A DNA stretch of 6,855 nucleotides from JAGQSZ01 sp049672765 (GTDB lineage: Bacteria > Actinomycetota > Acidimicrobiia > Acidimicrobiales > Microtrichaceae), in the NCBI GenBank assembly GCA_049672765.1, contig JBATWQ010000140.1, positions 1 through 6,855 on the forward strand, in the 5' to 3' direction. Below are positions 6,105 through 6,855 of this stretch, piece by piece. The position numbers and the translations under genes are program-made. The notes beneath the pieces are model-generated. The model ran no database searches. It saw only the letters and a list, made by a program, of their open reading frames with translations, and had not been told where the DNA came from. The number at the start of each line of letters is the position of its first letter. The first letter of the stretch is position 1.

Positions 6105-6797
6105 GTGGCCGCGTCCCTACACAGTGTTCTTGCGCGCCCGCTGGGGCCGATTCTCCGCGGGATCGAGCGCCTGCGGTTTCGACTCCGGGGCTCGTCGCTG
6201 GCCCGACGGAAGGCCCTGCACCGGGCGTTCAGCCTGACCCTTGTCGCCGCCGTGACCCTGGTGGTTCACGGGACTCTCCGCAGCGCGGAGGCGGCCAGGT
6301 CGGCCTGGGGCGCGACCGTTTCGGTCGTCATGACAACTTCCCCGGTCGAGGGCGGCGAGGCCCTTGGCAGGTCGACGCTCCATCTGGTGGATGTCCCCAG
6401 GGCAATGGCGCCCGCATCGGCCCTCTCGAAGTTGCCGACCGGTCAGAGGGCGCGAATTCCACTCGACCGGGGAGAGATTCTGACTGCGTCGAAGGTCGCC
6501 GAAGGCTCAGCCGGCCCAATCGCGGCCCGGCTGGCCACGGGAACCCAAGCGGTCACGTTGCCGCTGGGCGATTCGCCTGCACCGCTCGCCCGCGGCGACC
6601 TGGTGGATGTCTACGGGATAGTGCCCGATCGTGGCGGGACGGCCATCACCAGCGCTTCGATGACCGTGGTCGCACGGTCCGCTGTGGTCATGGAACTGAC
6701 GGACTCGGCCGCGACCCTCGCTGTTGTCGACGACGAGGTTCCGGCGACCGTCGAGGCCACTGCAGGGGGCGGCCTGCGCATCGTAATCACCGGCTGA
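6105..6797 (+). CDS. Single-pass membrane protein with SAF / RcpC-CpaB-like domain
   Basis: From the GTG start this is 230 residues. A basic cytoplasmic segment rich in Arg (1-40) precedes one membrane span (about 42-56, AFSLTLVAAVTLVVHG), giving N-in/C-out topology. The exterior part carries an SAF-like beta-clip: an entry strand VSVVMTTSPVEGGEALG, then DVPRAMAP (96-103), then IPLDRGEILTASKVAE (118-133). An RcpC/CpaB-like segment follows, GTQAVTLPLGDSPAPLARGDLVDVYGI (146-172). SAF domains occur in the pilus assembly protein CpaB/RcpC, in flagellar FlgA and in antifreeze proteins. No Flp pilus gene is seen nearby, so a pilus role is not supported. Stand-alone SAF membrane proteins of this size are common in Actinobacteria and uncharacterised. 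The longer reading from ATG 6048 adds 19 residues lacking family character. It follows map by 19 nt and is probably in the same operon. Confidence 0.85.
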   Translation: MAASLHSVLARPLGPILRGIERLRFRLRGSSLARRKALHRAFSLTLVAAVTLVVHGTLRSAEAARSAWGATVSVVMTTSPVEGGEALGRSTLHLVDVPRAMAPASALSKLPTGQRARIPLDRGEILTASKVAEGSAGPIAARLATGTQAVTLPLGDSPAPLARGDLVDVYGIVPDRGGTAITSASMTVVARSAVVMELTDSAATLAVVDDEVPATVEATAGGGLRIVITG

Positions 6798-6855
6798 GCA
6801 CCTCGAACTACGGGCCCCCGGCCGGGCACACCCGCGCCCCGCCACAGGTCGCGGT

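Noticed and set aside
6811..6827. GC-rich palindrome CCCGGCCGGG and overlapping short stems after the SAF gene as a terminator
   Set aside because: The palindrome has no loop, the alternative stems are only 4 bp, and no T-tract follows.

Overview
The window looks like chromosomal DNA from a GC-rich actinobacterium. Three things point there: GC-rich codon third positions throughout, a four-gene conservon cassette of the kind typical of Actinobacteria, and an N-terminally extended methionine aminopeptidase of the mycobacterial MetAP1c type. The exact lineage cannot be fixed from sequence alone. Acidimicrobiia or a related deep branch is possible, but that is a guess. No transposase, integrase, phage gene, tRNA, rRNA or CRISPR array is visible.

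Layout. On the left, a plus-strand gene (39-407) encodes an FmdB-family zinc-ribbon protein with a long serine-rich tail. Its stop codon is followed by an 81-nt gap filled with an 11-bp tandem repeat. The gap separates it from the end of a convergent minus-strand operon, 4997 down to 489. That operon reads, in transcription order, CvnA (large membrane sensor with a histidine-kinase-like ATPase domain), CvnB (roadblock/LC7), CvnC (DUF742) and CvnD (Ras/MglA-like GTPase). The genes overlap or nearly touch (4-nt overlap, 11-nt gap, 20-nt overlap), so translational coupling is likely. A 134-nt divergent intergenic region (4998-5131) holds two adjacent hairpins. The plus strand then carries type I methionine aminopeptidase (5132-6085) and, 19 nt later, a single-pass membrane protein with an SAF/RcpC-CpaB-like domain (start best placed at GTG 6105, end 6797). 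The last 58 nt (6798-6855) show only GC-rich non-coding sequence.

How the genes fit together. In Streptomyces conservons (for example Cvn9), CvnA-D form a membrane-associated complex compared to eukaryotic G-protein-coupled systems: the sensor, roadblock and DUF742 proteins assemble at the membrane with the GTPase. The cassette here is complete and has no response regulator beside it, which fits that model. The map and SAF genes probably share a transcript but have no obvious functional link to the conservon. The most unusual features are the two tandem arrays that meet at the fmdB stop codon and the long disordered C-terminal tail of CvnA, which has a perfect 30-bp internal duplication. The window does not contain a clearly unprecedented system. 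The conservon is an established but poorly understood signalling module.
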